The translations under genes and the position numbers were made by a program. This document shows, one piece after another, positions 61,286 through 64,000 of a stretch of DNA of 64,000 nucleotides (position 1 is the first letter of the stretch; each line of letters starts with the position of its first letter). The notes under the pieces are model-generated. The model saw nothing but the letters and a program-made list of their open reading frames with translations, ran no database searches and had not been told where the DNA came from. The stretch is from Prorocentrum cordatum (lineage: Eukaryota; Sar; Dinophyceae; Prorocentrales; Prorocentraceae): the NCBI GenBank assembly GCA_963575745.1, contig CAUYUJ010015948.1, positions 677,613-741,612 of the forward strand. Reading direction: 5' to 3'.

Positions 61286-64000
61286 AGCGTGAAAACCTGC
61301 CGGAATATCGGCGGTCGACTGTTCGTCGGTTTCGTGTTCCCGCTGTCTATCGTCAGATTGGAAATCATGCGTTTCCTCTTGGGCCCTTCATGTTCTGCAT
61401 TTCTGTGGCGCGCCCTGGGGCGCCCCGGAACTTCATTTATTCTGCGCGCGGCGTTTGCTCCGCGTCTTGGTCGGGCCTCTCGGGGGACCTGCCAGCTCGC
61501 AGCCGCCCGCTCAATGCGCGCGCTGCTGTGATTTTCTCTGCCGTGACAGACGGGCGCGTCGCAGTTGTCGCACGGCGCAGTGCTCGGGGGCAACGCCTGC
61601 GCGCCGCCAGCAGCAGCCGCTGCTCAATCTTCTCGGGCACTTCGCCTGGGTTGCCAGTCGCGCCAACGCGCGCGCTCTGCCTGCAGTTTCACCGCGCGCG
61701 CAGACGCGTCAACGCAGGACCAATCAACGACTGCCCTCTGGGTCTCCTTTCCCCGTCTGCGGTGGTCGCGAGTGCGCGGAGCGACGGGCGCAGCCTTGCG
61801 ATCGCCCCCCCTCGCGATGGGGCAGCGCGTCGCCCGGCGCCCGTGGCGCGACCCTTGCGGGTCGGGCGCTATGTCTGTGATCTGATTGCCGCCGGTGTCC
61901 ACTAACTCGAGGCGCGCCACTTCGAAGGGCGCCCTGTCGTAGAAACGCGCGTTTCCAAGACTGCGGCGCTCGATGCGCGCCCGATTCCTCAGCCGCTGCC
62001 ATCTTGAATGTGAGGCGCGGGGCCCGCGGGGCCCCGGCCCTCGCCGGGCATCGCCCTCTGCCGCCCGCTCTTGCTTTCAAGTTCCCCGCGTGAGCAACGC
62101 GTCAACGTTTGCGTCTAGCGTCCCTCCGCAATCTGACCAGGCGCCATATAAATGCTGCGCGTGGCAATCTGATCGAGCAGAGTAGGGGGCGATTCGCAGA
62201 CGCAGCCCTGGCGCGAAGCGAACCCGAAACGACGCCTGCAAAGCGCGCGCTCAGACACGCGAGTAAGATCGCGCATGCCACCAACCCACCTTGCATGTAC
62301 GCAGATGAAGATGCTGACGGCTCGTTGCAGCGCGGGGTGGCGTGCGCGCGTGTGGCTGGCTGGTCTGGTAGTCTTGCAAGTCTTTCGCCGCCTCTGGCTA
62401 ATTGGCACCCGGCCGCTGTTTACGAACGATTGAACTCCATGCGTCGAGCTTCCGCTCCGCGGGTTCGTCGGTCGCTGCGTCCTGGCTTTGCAGCGCCTCA
62501 TTTTTCCTGTGCGTGGCCGTGGCTGGATTCTGCCATCGTGTCGCATTCGAATCAGCTCGTTCGCGCTTGGCACCTCCACCTACCGACCGCGCCTACGGCT
62601 CCTTCCACTGCGCCGCCGGCGTGAAAGTGCGCGCGCGCGGGGCATGCGCCGTCGAGATGCCGAGCGCGCAGTCTCTTGCCTGCGTCATTCAGCGCGCCTT
62701 TCCACGGGCGTGCCGCGAGAAACCTTCAACTCCTCTCTGGGCCCGCGGCGCCGCTGCAAGGCCGACTCCAGATTGCTGCCCCCTAGCCAAACAAACTAAT
62801 CAGAATGTCGCCCTCGTTGCAGCCGTCGTAATATCGTTTCCACGTCTCCTGGAGACGCGACGCGCCGAGTGCAAGCGTTGTCATGCGTGCTTGCAATCGC
62901 ATTATCTCTCTGTGAAGCCCGGGGCGCCGCGCGCCGACTCGCGGGGGTCGACCGCTTTTGCCCCGAAACTTCCCCCAGAGGTCCCGTTCCTTCTTTGTTT
63001 TGTGGCTATCGCGGTGTTCAGCTGTTCCGACGCGCCCTTGGCCTCGTTGCGTGGGGGTCCCCGCTTTTCCGTGGCCTTGGGCGCCCCCTCCCCCCCTGCT
63101 CGCGAAGCGCTTTCCCGCGTTGGAGAGGATGTCCACGAGCTCTTGGATTTCGCCTTGTCGCCCCAATTCTCCCAATCATCTGCAAGCCAATTGATGGTGA
63201 TCTCATTGCCCTCGGCCGCGGCCTGCAAGCGCCTCGCGCCCCCGGCCATTCCCTCGGCCATGGCGGCCTCCTTGCTGAACTCCCAACCCGCTGGCATCTT
63301 CGCGAAGCACATCAGCAAAATAACGAGACACGCGTGCCTGAAGACGACGGCCCGGGCCGCGCCGCGCCAAACTTCCGCTGGACGTAAAGCGCTGGTTCCC
63401 GCTGGTGTTCGCGGCGTTGTCCGCGGCCTCCCCGCCGCCGAACCGCGCGATGAAGATGCCTGTGAACTCGCCCCCCTCGCGGTGCATTTCGCCTGGCATG
63501 TCGAGCCCGTCTTGGCCGAGTGATCTACGAAGCCCCAAATGGCCTCTACCTTCCGGTTTGCCTTGCTCTGCGGACTCGCCGTCTCTCGGGTCTTCTGGTT
63601 GACCGCCTGTTTGACCGCGGGCGGTCGGGCGGGCGGTTCTGAAGAATGGGGTTTGAGGATGGGGCTTCCTGGGCGGCCTTGGCAGAGTCAACGTCGCCCT
63701 CGCCGGGGCCGGAGACGAGGCCATTATCGTCGTCGATGGGGAGATGTTCAAGTCCGTGACTCGCAGCTCGACGTCCTGGCCGACTGGGCCCTCGCCTCTG
63801 GCCTTTGGGCCAAGTGCAAAGACGCCGACCAGGCAGGCAGCCGCCGCGCCCTGGAAGAGGACTAGGGAATCTCACCTTATGCCGCGAGGGAGTCTTGGAT
63901 TCACGACAACAGCTCAGCCAGGAACAGAAAACTGATTGAGGAGGGGCGTGAGCTGTGAGCTGCGGGCCTGGCATAAGAAGGTCGACGACGTACGAAAGCA
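61286..64000. other. GC-rich low-copy DNA, unassigned
   Basis: Position upstream (in minus sense) of LINE remnant 2 suggests decayed LINE 5' sequence, but I find no endonuclease motif. A minus-strand frame ending about 62902 reads EGNEITINWLADDWENWGDK and is protein-like; others compete. No RNA genes or tandem repeats of note. Confidence 0.3.

Noticed and set aside
61286-64000. LINE endonuclease domain upstream of LINE remnant 2
   Set aside because: I searched the minus-strand frames for the endonuclease motif order and could not find a convincing match.

Overview
The window looks like nuclear DNA of a dinoflagellate with a very GC-rich genome. The evidence is mobile elements whose protein sequences resemble the divergent copia, tyrosine-recombinase and LINE families typical of dinoflagellates, extreme density of tandem repeats, and the absence of any compact gene layout. 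The high GC content would suit a Prorocentrum-like genome, but that is only a guess. I found no complete cellular protein-coding gene, tRNA, rRNA, CRISPR array or dinoflagellate spliced-leader relic. Most long open frames come from GC-rich or period-3 repeats, where stop codons are rare on both strands.

Layout. 1-25.8 kb is almost wholly repeats: (CA)n/(TG)n tracts, a 22-bp minisatellite, a ~145-bp satellite built of nested palindromes, a 1.6-1.7 kb composite repeat present twice, a 20-bp minisatellite, palindromic CTTTASTAAAG repeats, pyrimidine (CTC) tracts, CAGCCT arrays and a degenerate GGCCCCAAGA sequence family. 25.9-31.5 kb is a minus-strand tyrosine-recombinase (YR) retrotransposon of the DIRS/Ngaro kind. 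It carries a gag-like ORF, reverse transcriptase, RNase H, tyrosine recombinase and a C5 cytosine DNA methyltransferase domain, and ends in nearly identical split direct repeats. A 100-N assembly gap (31469-31568) cuts off its 5' end. 31.6-35.4 kb is a higher-order repeat carrying conserved ATCATGTTCCC hairpins. 35.4-49.9 kb is again repeats plus GC-rich low-copy DNA, including a duplicated ~85-bp satellite with its flank.

49949-55907 is a full-length minus-strand Ty1/copia LTR retrotransposon with two 130-bp TG...CA LTRs, a perfect 5-bp target-site duplication (GATTG), an initiator-Met-type primer binding site and recognisable gag, protease, integrase, RT and RNase H, all broken by frameshifts, stops and one altered catalytic site. 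A short frame with a hydrophobic segment follows RNase H. 57.3-58.4 kb and 60.05-61.3 kb hold two decayed LINE reverse transcriptases of different lineages, both on the minus strand; one is interrupted by a (TA)n tract. The remainder is low-copy GC-rich DNA with competing frames and a few weak exon candidates.

How the parts fit: this is a mobile-element and satellite landscape. The most notable unit is the YR retrotransposon carrying its own cytosine methyltransferase, which could in principle mark its own DNA or host DNA.
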